Source of the DNA: Fusobacterium varium
GTDB lineage: Bacteria; Fusobacteriota; Fusobacteriia; Fusobacteriales; Fusobacteriaceae
Length of the DNA: 64,000 nt
NCBI GenBank assembly: GCA_002356455.1
Contig: AP017968.1
Location: 2,728,001-2,792,000 of the forward strand
Reading direction: 5' to 3'
The position numbers and the translations under genes were made by a program. The notes under the pieces were generated by a model that saw only the letters and a list, made by a program, of their open reading frames with translations, made no database searches and was not told the origin of the DNA. Below are positions 50,967 through 60,182 of this stretch, in pieces. Position 1 is the stretch's first letter, and every line of letters begins with the position of its first letter.

Positions 50967-51848
50967 ATGAAAATTTCAGAATTATTTAAAAGAAAAAAAA
51001 CAATTGTATCCTTTGAAGTATTTCCGCCAAATAATATATATTCTTTAGAAGATGTCTATTCTTCCATTGATGAGCTTGCAAAATTACAACCTGACTTCAT
51101 GAGCGTCACATATGGAGCTGGTGGAGCTACTCGTGGAAGAACAGTAGAGATTGCTTCAAAAATCAAAAATAACAACAAAATAGAAGCTCTTGCACATCTC
51201 ACATGTCTGGGAGCTAAAAAAAATGAAATTGATGATATATTAGAACAGTTAAGAATAAATAATATAGAAAATATTCTTGCCTTAAGAGGAGATAAGCCTA
51301 AAGATGGTCTTCCTATTGAAGAGGGTGATTTTAAATATGCACAGGAACTTGTTTCATATGTAAAGAAAAAAAGGAACTTTTCAATAGGAGGAGCTTATTA
51401 TCCAGAAGGTCATCAAGAAACAAATGATCTTCTTGATCTTTTTAATCTAAAAACAAAAGTAGATTCTGGAACTGATTTCCTTATCTCTCAAATATTCTTT
51501 GATAATGAATCTTTTTATCGTTTTAGAGATAAACTGGATAAACTTCATATAAACATACCATTAGTTGCTGGTATAATGCCTGTTACAAATGCAAAGCAAA
51601 TAAGAAAAATAACTTCAATGTGCGGATGCAATATTCCTGAAAAATTTCAAAAGATATTAAATAAATATGAAAATAATACTCAAGCATTAAAAGAAGCTGG
51701 TACTGCATATGCCACTGAACAAATTATAGATTTAATAACATCTGATATTGATGGAATACATTTATATACTATGAATAAAGTAGATACAGCAAAAAAAATA
51801 ATGGCAAATATTGCTCATATAAGAGAAATTTCTGGAGGTAGCAGATAA
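50967..51848 (+). CDS. metF: 5,10-methylenetetrahydrofolate reductase
   Basis: A 293-residue TIM-barrel flavoenzyme that makes 5-methyl-tetrahydrofolate, the methyl donor for MetH. Motifs are VSFEVFPPNN at the start, FMSVTYGAGGATRGRTVEIASKI, ALAHLTCLGA, ILALRGDKPKDG, GGAYYPEGHQE, and DFLISQIFFDNESFYRF. CAGGAG precedes ATG 50967. Its stop overlaps the metH start (ATGATAAATG region), so the two are coupled, and both are downstream of the SAM-I riboswitch. Confidence 0.95.
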   Translation: MKISELFKRKKTIVSFEVFPPNNIYSLEDVYSSIDELAKLQPDFMSVTYGAGGATRGRTVEIASKIKNNNKIEALAHLTCLGAKKNEIDDILEQLRINNIENILALRGDKPKDGLPIEEGDFKYAQELVSYVKKKRNFSIGGAYYPEGHQETNDLLDLFNLKTKVDSGTDFLISQIFFDNESFYRFRDKLDKLHINIPLVAGIMPVTNAKQIRKITSMCGCNIPEKFQKILNKYENNTQALKEAGTAYATEQIIDLITSDIDGIHLYTMNKVDTAKKIMANIAHIREISGGSR

Positions 51849-54800
51849 TGATAAATGAACTAAAAAAAAGAATACTTGTATTAGATGGAGCTACTGGAAC
51901 AGCTATTCAAAAATATAATCTTACAGAAGCTGATTTTCAAGGAAAAAAGGGCTGCAATGAAATTCTAAACATCACAAGACCTGACATTATTAAAGAAATA
52001 CACACTGACTATATAAAAGCTGGAGCTGATATCATTGAAACCAACTCATTTAACTGCAACAGAATATCTCTGAAAGATTATGGAATAGAAGATATGTCTT
52101 ATACTCTTTCAAGAAAAGGGACTGAATTAGCTAGGGAAATAGCAGATAATTTCTTTAAAACTTCTGGTAAAAGAATATATGTTGCTGGTTCTATTGGTCC
52201 TACAAGCAAAAGTCTTTCTCTTCCTATTGGAGATACTCCTTATGAAAGAGAAATTAATTTTGATCATATGAAAAACATATACTCTGAACAAATAGAAGGT
52301 GTCATAGATGGTGGTGCTGATTGTATATTGATAGAAACTATATTTGATGGATTAAGTGCTAAAGCTGCACTTATAGCTGCTGAGGATCTATTTGAAAAGA
52401 AAAAAATTCAACTTCCAATTATGATTTCTGCAACTGTAAACAAGCAGGGAAAAATTTTCTCAGGGCAAAGTATAGAATCATTAATTGTTGCTTTAGATAG
52501 ACCTTCAGTTATTTCTTTTGGGCTCAATTGTTCTTTTGGAGCTAAAGACCTTATTCCAATGATAAAAAAAATAGCTGCTTTTACAGATAAATATGTTTCA
52601 CTGTATCCAAATGCTGGGCTTCCTAATGAAAATGGTGAATATGAAGAAACTCCTGAAATAACAACTGGATATTTAAAAGAATTAGTAGATAAAAAACAGG
52701 TAAATATCCTTGGAGGATGCTGTGGGACACATTTTTCACATATCAAAGCAATAGCTGATTTAGTAGAAAATAGAGAACCCAGACCTATTATTGTTAAAGA
52801 AAATAAATGCTTTTTATCTGGAAATGAAATATATAATTTTAGTAATAAATTCACAGTAATTGGTGAAAGAAATAATGTAGCTGGCTCTAAAATATTTAAA
52901 ACATTGATTGAGGAAAAAAACTATATAAAAGCCTTAGAAATAGCTCGTTCACAAATAGAAAAAGGAGCTGCTGTTTTAGATATCAATCTTGATGATGGAT
53001 TACTGATATCTCATGAAGAAATGGAAAAATTCCTAAGAATAATACAAAACGATCCAATAGTTTCAAAAATTCCTATAATGATAGATTCATCAGATTTTCT
53101 TACTATTGAAACTGCTTTAAAAAATATAGCTGGAAAATCAATAGTAAATTCCATTTCTTTAAAAGAAGGGGAGGAGTCTTTCAGAAAAAAAGCCAGAATA
53201 ATAAAAAAATATGGTGCTGCTGTTGTAATTATGGCTTTTGATGAAAAAGGACAGGGGATATCCTTTGAAAGAAAAATAGAAATCTGTAATCGTTCATATA
53301 AATTATTGAAAGAAGAAAAATTTTCAGACTTAGATATAGCTTTTGACCCAAATATACTTGCTATTGGTACTGGAAGTGAAGATGACAGATATAATGGATT
53401 AAATTTTTTAAAAACAGTTCAATGGATAAAAGAAAATCTTCCTCATTGCAGTATTACTGGAGGACTTAGCAATTTATCTTTTGCTTTTAGGGGAAATAAT
53501 TCATTAAGAGCAGCTATACATTCTCTTTTTATCGAAATTGCAAAAGAAAAGGGAATGAATTTTGCCATAATGAACCCTAATGAAAAAATACCTCATCTGA
53601 CTTCTTCTGAAAAAAACATCATTTTAGCATTGATAAATGGAGAAACAGAATCTCTTGATTCTATATTAGATCTTGCTGCAAGATTAAAAAATACTTCTAT
53701 TAATTTAAAATCTAATAGTATACCTGCCAATAAGGCAATAAATAATGATTTTGAATCTTTAAAAACTAGAATAGAAAAAGCTCTTATCTATGGTGGAAGT
53801 ACAACTTTTGATACAGATATAAATACTATTTTAGAAAATATGGCTCCTTTGGATATAATACAAAATATCTTAATGAAAGGTATGGATAAAATAGGTATTC
53901 TTTTTGAAAAAGGAGAACTTTATCTCCCACAACTTATAAGATCCGCAAGTGTTATGAATAAAGCAGTAGATATTCTCAAGCCTTATATGAAAGTAAAAGC
54001 TGATATAGGAATAAAAGGTAAAATTCTTATGGCTACTGTTGAAGGAGATGTTCATGATATAGGCAAAAATATTGCTGGAACAGTTCTAAAATGTAACGGT
54101 TATGAAGTAATAGATTTAGGAGTTATGGTAAGTAAAGAAAAAATATTAGAAGAAGCCATAAAAAATAATGTAGACATAATAACATTAAGTGGTCTTATTA
54201 GTCCTTCATTAAAAGAAATGGAAAAAACTCTGTTTCTTTTAAATAATAATAAAATATCTGTTCCTGTTCTTATAGCTGGAGCAGCTACATCAAAATTACA
54301 TACTGCAGTCAAACTGGAACCATTGTATAAAAAAAGAACTTTTCATACTACAGATGCTTTGGATACTCTTACAATAATAAATCAACTTATCTATGGTGAT
54401 AAAGAAGTCTTTATGGAAGAAAAAACAAAAGAGCTTGAAAACCTTTGCAGTATATATCTAAATACTAAAAAAGAAAATTCTGAAAAACAAATCTGTTTAA
54501 AAGATAATTTTTCTTCAGAAACTGTATTTCCAAATCAATTAGGAAAACAATATTTAGAATTTCCTCTCGAAAAAATTGAAAAATATATCAATTGGAATTT
54601 TCTTTTGCATAATATGAAAGTTAAAAATACTCCTTTAGAAGAACAGACATTAAATGATGCTAAATATATCTTCAATAAAATGAAAGAAAATAGTATAAAA
54701 ATAAAATGTTCATTTGGAATTTTTTCATGTATAAAAAATTCAGATACTTTAACAATAAATGATGGAGATAAAAGCTGGAGCATCTCCTTTATAAGAGGAA

Positions 54801-55186
54801 AAATAAAAAATAAAGATATTGGAATAAGCGATTTTTTTAATAAAAAAGACTTTATAGGAGCTTTTGTTATTTCGGTAACTAGTTCTTTGTTCACTCATGA
54901 TAATTATATGAGTATAATGGAAAATATCCTTCTTACAAGAATTGCAGAAGCAGCTTCTGAGTTTTTAGAAATTTATCTAAAAGAAGAAAATATCTGGGTT
55001 CCTAATATCAGACCTGCTATAGGTTATTCGTCAATTCCAGATCATTCTATTAAAAAAATTATTTTTGAAATCATTAATGGAGAAAAAACAGGAGCATCTC
55101 TCACTAATAATTTTGCTATGACTCCCTTGAGTACAGTATGTGGTATCTATATTTCCAATCCAAAAAGTTTTTATTTTAATTTGTAA
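51848..55186 (+). CDS. metH: Cobalamin-dependent methionine synthase
   Basis: A 1,112-residue four-module enzyme that transfers methyl from methyl-tetrahydrofolate through cobalamin to homocysteine. Homocysteine module: zinc ligands Cys228 (GLNCSFG) and Cys291-Cys292 (GGCCGTHF). Folate module from about 335 (FTVIGERNNVAGSKIFK). B12 module with His736 in GDVHDIGKNI and SGLISPSLKEM. C-terminal activation module ending GYSSIPDHSIKK and TPLSTVCGIYISNP. It is about 115 residues shorter than E. coli MetH, mostly in linkers. Second gene of the SAM-regulated operon. Confidence 0.95.
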   Translation: MINELKKRILVLDGATGTAIQKYNLTEADFQGKKGCNEILNITRPDIIKEIHTDYIKAGADIIETNSFNCNRISLKDYGIEDMSYTLSRKGTELAREIADNFFKTSGKRIYVAGSIGPTSKSLSLPIGDTPYEREINFDHMKNIYSEQIEGVIDGGADCILIETIFDGLSAKAALIAAEDLFEKKKIQLPIMISATVNKQGKIFSGQSIESLIVALDRPSVISFGLNCSFGAKDLIPMIKKIAAFTDKYVSLYPNAGLPNENGEYEETPEITTGYLKELVDKKQVNILGGCCGTHFSHIKAIADLVENREPRPIIVKENKCFLSGNEIYNFSNKFTVIGERNNVAGSKIFKTLIEEKNYIKALEIARSQIEKGAAVLDINLDDGLLISHEEMEKFLRIIQNDPIVSKIPIMIDSSDFLTIETALKNIAGKSIVNSISLKEGEESFRKKARIIKKYGAAVVIMAFDEKGQGISFERKIEICNRSYKLLKEEKFSDLDIAFDPNILAIGTGSEDDRYNGLNFLKTVQWIKENLPHCSITGGLSNLSFAFRGNNSLRAAIHSLFIEIAKEKGMNFAIMNPNEKIPHLTSSEKNIILALINGETESLDSILDLAARLKNTSINLKSNSIPANKAINNDFESLKTRIEKALIYGGSTTFDTDINTILENMAPLDIIQNILMKGMDKIGILFEKGELYLPQLIRSASVMNKAVDILKPYMKVKADIGIKGKILMATVEGDVHDIGKNIAGTVLKCNGYEVIDLGVMVSKEKILEEAIKNNVDIITLSGLISPSLKEMEKTLFLLNNNKISVPVLIAGAATSKLHTAVKLEPLYKKRTFHTTDALDTLTIINQLIYGDKEVFMEEKTKELENLCSIYLNTKKENSEKQICLKDNFSSETVFPNQLGKQYLEFPLEKIEKYINWNFLLHNMKVKNTPLEEQTLNDAKYIFNKMKENSIKIKCSFGIFSCIKNSDTLTINDGDKSWSISFIRGKIKNKDIGISDFFNKKDFIGAFVISVTSSLFTHDNYMSIMENILLTRIAEAASEFLEIYLKEENIWVPNIRPAIGYSSIPDHSIKKIIFEIINGEKTGASLTNNFAMTPLSTVCGIYISNPKSFYFNL

Positions 55187-55245
55187 TAATTTTAAATACC
55201 TGATACAGTATATATTGAAGTTTATTAATTTAAGGAGGAAATATT

Positions 55246-55533
55246 ATGATAGTTGTATATGCAAAATCTATTGTACCTGAAAAAAATATTGATAAATATT
55301 TAGAAATAGCAAAAAAGCTGGTAGAAGAAACAAGAAAAGAAAATGGAAATATTTTTTATGAACTGATACAAGACACAAATAATAAAAATATTCTTGCTTT
55401 TATAGAAAAATGGGAAAATATGGAAGTTTTGAATAAACATATGAAGACCTCACATTTTATTACACTTGTTCCCAAATTAAATGAATTAAGAGAGGGAGAA
55501 TCTGAACTTACTATACATGAAATTTTATTTTAA
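55246..55533 (+). CDS. Antibiotic biosynthesis monooxygenase (ABM/YgiN-like) protein
   Basis: A 95-residue ferredoxin-like fold of the ABM family: MIVVYAKSIVPEKNIDKYLEIAKKLVEETRKENGNIFYELIQD, FIEKWENMEVLNKHMKTSHFI. Family members act on quinones or other small aromatics, and many are uncharacterised. AAGGAGG precedes ATG 55246. It lies 59 bases after metH, possibly on the same transcript, and ends at a strong terminator. Confidence 0.88.
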   Translation: MIVVYAKSIVPEKNIDKYLEIAKKLVEETRKENGNIFYELIQDTNNKNILAFIEKWENMEVLNKHMKTSHFITLVPKLNELREGESELTIHEILF

Positions 55534-55572
55534 AAAAAGGCAGTCTGTCTATAAAACAGGCTGCCTTTTTAT
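55532..55572. terminator. Bidirectional terminator
   Basis: AAAAAGGCAG (55534-55543) and CTGCCTTTTT (55561-55570) pair; inner CTGT/ACAG extends the stem. Confidence 0.88.
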
Positions 55573-55575
55573 TTA

Positions 55576-56754
55576 TTAATCTCTGCATATTCCTTGTTCT
55601 CTTGCTACTTTTTCAACTGCATCTGCTACTGCATCTGCAACTCTTCTATCAAAAGCATCTGGAATAATATAATTTTCATTCATTTCTTCATCAGTAATAA
55701 GAGAAGCTAATCCTCTTGCTGCTGCAAGTTTCATCTCTTCAGTTATTTTCTTAGATTTTGCTCTTAAAGCTCCTTTGAATAGTCCTGGAAATACAAGAAC
55801 ATTGTTTATTTGATTAGGATAGTCTGATCTTCCAGTACCTACTATTTTTGCTCCTCCAGCCAAAGCATCTTCTGGCATTATCTCAGGAGTAGGATTTGCC
55901 ATTGCAAATATTACAGCATCTTTATTCATTGTTTTTACCATTTCAGTAGTAAGAATATTTCCTACAGATACTCCAACAAAAACATCTGCTCCTTGTACTG
56001 CAAATGCTAAATCTCCAGCAAGATCATTAGGATTAGTTATTTCAGCCAACTCTTTTTTAGAAAAATCATAAGATTCTTTTTCACTTCTTCTAAGAATTCC
56101 TGGTTTATCAAGAACTAATATTTCCTTTGCTCCTAAATCTCTTATAAGTTTAGTTATAGAACTTCCTGCTGCTCCTGCTCCATTCACTACAACTTTAGCA
56201 TCAGAGAATTTTTTCCCTACAACTTTAAAAGCATTAATAAGTCCAGCAGCAACTACTATTGCTGTTCCATGTTGATCATCATGAAATACAGGAATATCTA
56301 ATTCTTTTTTTAATCTAGTTTCTATCTCTATACATCTAGGTGCTGATATGTCTTCTAAATTTACCCCTCCAAGTCCTGGAGCTAATAATTTTACAGTTCT
56401 TATTATTTCCTCTGGATCCTTAGTATCTAAACAAATAGGAATTGCATCTACCCCTGCAAATTCTTTGAATAGTACACATTTTCCTTCCATTACTGGAAGA
56501 GCAGCTTCTGGACCAATATCTCCAAGTCCTAATACAGCTGTTCCATCAGTAATAACTGCAACCATATTTCCTTTAGCTGTATATTTATATACATCCTCTT
56601 TATTAGCTGCTATTTTTCTGCAAGGTTCTGCTACACCTGGAGAATAAGCAAGGCTCAAATCATCTTTATTGGCTACTTTTACTTTTGAAACTATTGATAT
56701 CTTTCCTTTGTTTTTTTCATGCATTTCTAGTGCTCTTTCAAATACTGTTGGCAT
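55576..56754 (-). CDS. NAD(P)-dependent malic enzyme (oxaloacetate-decarboxylating)
   Basis: A 392-residue short malic enzyme that converts malate to pyruvate and CO2. Motifs are SLAYSPGVAEPCRKIA (malate site Tyr), GLGDIGPEAALPVMEGK, VNLEDISAPRCIEIE, FHDDQHGTAIVVAAGLINA, the dinucleotide fold VVNGAGAAGSSITKLI and FAMANPTPEI. Length fits the single-domain type without the phosphotransacetylase extension. GGAGGGAG precedes ATG 56754. Single gene; it may supply pyruvate from citrate or malate catabolism together with citrate lyase (62408). Confidence 0.94.
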   Translation of the reverse strand: MPTVFERALEMHEKNKGKISIVSKVKVANKDDLSLAYSPGVAEPCRKIAANKEDVYKYTAKGNMVAVITDGTAVLGLGDIGPEAALPVMEGKCVLFKEFAGVDAIPICLDTKDPEEIIRTVKLLAPGLGGVNLEDISAPRCIEIETRLKKELDIPVFHDDQHGTAIVVAAGLINAFKVVGKKFSDAKVVVNGAGAAGSSITKLIRDLGAKEILVLDKPGILRRSEKESYDFSKKELAEITNPNDLAGDLAFAVQGADVFVGVSVGNILTTEMVKTMNKDAVIFAMANPTPEIMPEDALAGGAKIVGTGRSDYPNQINNVLVFPGLFKGALRAKSKKITEEMKLAAARGLASLITDEEMNENYIIPDAFDRRVADAVADAVEKVAREQGICRD

Positions 56755-57056
56755 AAATATCTCCCTCCATTATTATAAATATTTTTTAAAAATTTATTTT
56801 CATTTTTTATGGTAGTGCAAACTATATTTAAATAATATATATTTACCTTTAAAGCTTTATATGATGTATTATATCCCTTTTTTGTACAAAAGTAAAGTAT
56901 TTTCTTTTTTTCTTGTCTCATTTACGTATTTAATATCTAATATTGATATAATAAACTTAAACTAGTACATATATTTTCTGAAAATAAATTTTTAAAATAT
57001 TTTTTTCATAAGTGTACAATATATATTATTTATTATTTTATTTTTTATAAAAATTT
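56755..57056. other. Intergenic region upstream of the malic enzyme gene
   Basis: About 300 A+T-rich bases. A leftward TATAAT near 56870 with a weak CTTTAC -35 could be the malic enzyme promoter. No gene or RNA is recognised. Confidence 0.4.
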
Positions 57057-57096
57057 AGGTGATTGAAAAAAAATTTTATTTTTCAGTCACCTTTAT
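57057..57096. terminator. Terminator after the 69-residue gene
   Basis: AGGTGATTGAAAAA (57057-57070) pairs with TTTTTCAGTCACCT (57079-57092), one mismatch; T-rich both sides. Confidence 0.75.
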
Positions 57097-57110
57097 TTTA
57101 TACAATATTT

Positions 57111-57320
57111 TTACTTTAGTATACCTAATTTTTTCAATTTTTCTTCATTTTCTTCTACAAACTCTTCAGTAATAGCATATGATGTGATTTTAGTAACCAC
57201 TATTGCAGTTCCATCAAAAGATATTTCTACTTTTTTATCTTTTTCCAAAAATTCTTCTCCTCTTTCTACAGCTTTAGCCAAATTTTCTGCATCTATTCTG
57301 TCTTTTAATCCACCTCTCAT
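57111..57320 (-). CDS. Small acidic protein, unknown function
   Basis: A 69-residue protein starting MRGGLKDRIDAENLAKAVER, then GEEFLEKDKKVEISFDGTAIVVTKITSYAITEEFVEENEEKLKKLG. It appears to be helix-strand-strand-helix with alternating charge and no Cys. No family is recognised. A GGAGG-type site precedes ATG 57320, and it ends at a good terminator, so it is likely a real single gene. Confidence 0.6.
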   Translation of the reverse strand: MRGGLKDRIDAENLAKAVERGEEFLEKDKKVEISFDGTAIVVTKITSYAITEEFVEENEEKLKKLGILK

Positions 57321-57401
57321 AAAAATACCTCCTCTGTTAATATATTATTATTCTATATTATATTATACTAAATTAAAATTCCTTTCCTTTAAAATAAAAA
57401 A

Positions 57402-58724
57402 AGCTGAGTAACATTTAAAAAAAATGTTTTACTCAGCTCTCTTTTTTGTATAATATAGTTACCACCCTAATTATACAAAGGAGACATTCATGCAAATCAA
57501 ACATATTATCTCTAAAGTCAATATAACAAATCTTTTAGGTAAAATCAAGAAATATTTTAAAAATGAACATTTTGAGGATGTTAAACAGACTATTCAAAAA
57601 TTCTTAGCTTGTTCTATTGATAAATCTTTTCTCTCTCTTCAATGCCCTAAGTGTCATGAGGCGCATAAAATTAAAGTTACTTGTAAATCTAGATTTTGTC
57701 CTTCCTGTGGTAAACGTTATTCTGCTGTTTGAACTGAAAAAACTTCCACTTCTCTTATTGATGTTAAACATAGAAGTGTCCTTTTTACTATTCCTGAAGA
57801 ACTTAGAATGTTTTTCTTCTATGATAGAGACCTTTTAACTAAGCTTGCTTATGCTGTTAATGATGTTTTTAAATATCAATTTCATAACATTAAAGCAAAA
57901 AATCAAAGAATTCATAAAATTTCAAAATATTCCTCTAAATACTTTACTAACTCAGATATCATTCATTATGGATTGATTACTGTTATTCATACCTTTGGGC
58001 GCGATCTTAAATGGAACCCTCATATTCATGCTATTGTTACTTTAGGTGGATTCAATAAAAACTTCCAATTTCTTGAAAAAAAATATTTTCATGTCAATTC
58101 CATTGCTGGACAATGGAAAAAAATGGTTATTGATATTGTTAAATCTGGAAATTATGACAAGCCTGAAATTAAAGCTAAAGCTTATGCTGCTGCTAACTAC
58201 CTTTATCGCAAAAATACAAGATTCTTTTTCAATGTTGCAAAAAATGATTTAAATAATAATATTTATGCAATTAAATATATTGGCAGATATCTGTCAAGAG
58301 CTCCTATCGCAGAATATAAAATTGTTGATTTCTATGATAATAAGGTTACTTTCTATTATGAAAGTCTTGCTGATGATAAACAAAGAATTGAGCTTACTTT
58401 AGATGTGGAAACATTTCTTTCCAAATTAATTATTCACATTCCCCCTAAACATTTCAAAATGATTAGGCGCTTTGGAATCTATTCTAGAAATATTAAATCA
58501 GAACTTAAAAACATCATGAAATTCATGAGAAAATATGTCTCTAAATATTCCAATTCTACTTTTTATCAACTTGAAATATGGAACGCTTTTGGAGTAAATC
58601 CTTTTTATTGTTTTAAATGTAATGCCAGAATGAAAGTTAAAAAAATATCATATTTTAATATACATACAGGCTCCATTTGCTGGAAAGAATATCGCTAAAC
58701 AGCTGATTAACAATCAGCTTTTTT
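57402..58724 (+). mobile_element. IS91-like element, transposase broken (approximate ends)
   Basis: The interval is framed by two hairpins: AGCTGAGTA...TACTCAGCT (57402-57438) on the left and AGCTGATT-AAC-AATCAGCT (58701-58719) followed by T6 on the right. Between them lies a HUH transposase frame with one nonsense codon. IS91 elements have no inverted terminal repeats or target duplication, so the true ends cannot be fixed here; the hairpins are the best guess. Confidence 0.65.
57490..58698 (+). pseudogene. IS91 family transposase, interrupted by in-frame TGA
   Basis: A frame of about 402 codons from ATG 57490 (AAAGGAG upstream) to TAA 58696-58698 is broken at TGA 57730-57732. The first 80 residues hold the zinc-binding domain (LQCPKCHEAHKIKVTCKSRFCPSCGKRYSAV); the rest has the HUH motif in LKWNPHIHAIVTLGG and the likely catalytic Tyr in YAIKYIGRYLSRAPIA. 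In relatives the position after RYSAV/RYTD is Trp, so TGG to TGA is the simple reading, not selenocysteine. Otherwise no frame damage is visible, so the mutation looks recent. Confidence 0.85.
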
Positions 58725-58836
58725 GTGCTGTCAATTTTAATCTTATTCAATTAATATATCTAATATGAATACAAAATAATTAACATTTTTTATTTTTTCA
58801 ACAAATTTATCAAATTATAATTTCCTAAGAAAAAAT

Positions 58837-58867
58837 AAAAAAGAAGATAAATAAATATCTTCTTTTA
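58837..58867 (-). terminator. Terminator of the nucleoside-recognition membrane protein gene
   Basis: AAAAAAGAAGATA (58837-58849) pairs with TATCTTCTTTT (58856-58866). Confidence 0.75.
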
Positions 58868-58870
58868 CGA

Positions 58871-60022
58871 TTATATAAATAATGAATACAAGAAATTTGC
58901 TGCTATTCCAGCTGCTAATCCTCCAATAGTATGACTAAATATTGCTTTTCCAGTCAGATCTCTATACTTTAGACTGTCCATCATAGCTACATGAGTACTT
59001 AAATATCCACTCCAACACATCCCCATACTTGTAAAGACAGCAATCTCTCTTGGACCTATTACTCCTTCTTTTATAAATTGAGGTACAAGACCAATAGCGG
59101 CTCCCACTGCTCCAAGGGCTGTTATAGGAAAGGCTATTGCCTGTGGACTGCTAAATCCAAAAAGTGGTTTTAATATAAAATTAAGTTTTGCTCCAACTAT
59201 TGGAAGTATTCCTATTCCTTCATAAGCAGCTCCTGTATACCCACCTTCTGGCATACCATTTGTAAGCATAAGCACTGTTGTACATATAATAATTACTCCA
59301 GGAATTATAGCAATTCCCATATCCACTCCTACTTTTCCACCTTCTAGCATTGCCTCTAAAAATCTTCCAAAAACTGTTCCTCTTCTTATTTCTCTTGTAT
59401 CAAGAACAAATTTTTCTATTTCTTTTTCTTCCTCAGATTCTCCTATACTTTTAAAATATTTTTTACTATAATGTATCATTAAATTTACACTTACTATACT
59501 TCCAACTATTGCTCCAAGATTTCCAATAAGAACTGCTTTAAAAAGATTTTCTTTCATAAGTCCGCCTTGCGCAACCATAAATGCAGAAACTATAAACCCC
59601 ATTCCAAAAGATGTTCCTAAATTAGTAAGAGCTGTAAACTGATAATTTTTAAAATATTTTCTAAACTCTTTATTAGCTGCCAAGCTTAGTACAGCTGGAT
59701 TATCAGATATATATGTTGTCACTATTGCCAATGCAGAAGCTCCTGGCAATCTGTACAAAGGATAAATTATAAAATAAAGCAGTTTATTTATTAGAGATAT
59801 CACTCCAAATTCAGATAATATCTCTGATAGAGCCCCTGCTAATACTGCTACCCCCATTATAAAAAATACTGTGTTTATTAAAAGATCATGTGCAGTTCCC
59901 ATTATTGTATTTATCATATTTACAGGTCCCATTATATTAGCTGTTGCTATGCAAGAACCTATCAGCAACCCTAAACATATAAAAGCTTCTAGGCTTATTG
60001 CTTTCTTTTTCAATTTTTCCAT
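58871..60022 (-). CDS. Nucleoside-recognition (Gate) domain membrane protein, CD0519/CD1768-like
   Basis: A 383-residue membrane protein with about 10 segments. Gate-type features are VVTTYISDNPAVLSLAANKEF, TALTNLGTSFGMGFIVSAFMVAQGG and AVLIGNLGAIVGSIVSVNLMIHY, then a second half with GIAIIPGVIIICTTVLML and FTSMGMCWSGYLSTHVAMMDSL. The family is related to YjiH/Spore maturation gate proteins and is uncharacterised; transport of a nucleobase or similar compound is a guess. It is a single gene, leftward, 160 bases after the nucleosidase gene. Confidence 0.7.
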   Translation of the reverse strand: MEKLKKKAISLEAFICLGLLIGSCIATANIMGPVNMINTIMGTAHDLLINTVFFIMGVAVLAGALSEILSEFGVISLINKLLYFIIYPLYRLPGASALAIVTTYISDNPAVLSLAANKEFRKYFKNYQFTALTNLGTSFGMGFIVSAFMVAQGGLMKENLFKAVLIGNLGAIVGSIVSVNLMIHYSKKYFKSIGESEEEKEIEKFVLDTREIRRGTVFGRFLEAMLEGGKVGVDMGIAIIPGVIIICTTVLMLTNGMPEGGYTGAAYEGIGILPIVGAKLNFILKPLFGFSSPQAIAFPITALGAVGAAIGLVPQFIKEGVIGPREIAVFTSMGMCWSGYLSTHVAMMDSLKYRDLTGKAIFSHTIGGLAAGIAANFLYSLFI

Positions 60023-60112
60023 GTATCTATCTCCTTGGTTTTTCTCATACTACAAAAGTATAACACTGGATATAAAAGGTGTCAATAATTTTGTATTTAA
60101 ATGCTTTTTAAT

Positions 60113-60162
60113 AAAAAAAGTGTATCTTTAAACATTGCTTTATCAACATCAAAGATACACTT
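60113..60162 (-). terminator. Terminator of the nucleosidase gene
   Basis: AAGTGTATCTTT (60118-60129) pairs perfectly with AAAGATACACTT (60151-60162); T7 follows on the minus strand. Confidence 0.87.
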
Positions 60163-60182
60163 AAAAATATATTCAATTTTCC

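Noticed and set aside
57730-57732. In-frame TGA of the IS91-like transposase as selenocysteine
   Set aside because: The position appears to be Trp in relatives and no SECIS-like hairpin with a G loop was found at the right distance; a TGG-to-TGA mutation is simpler.
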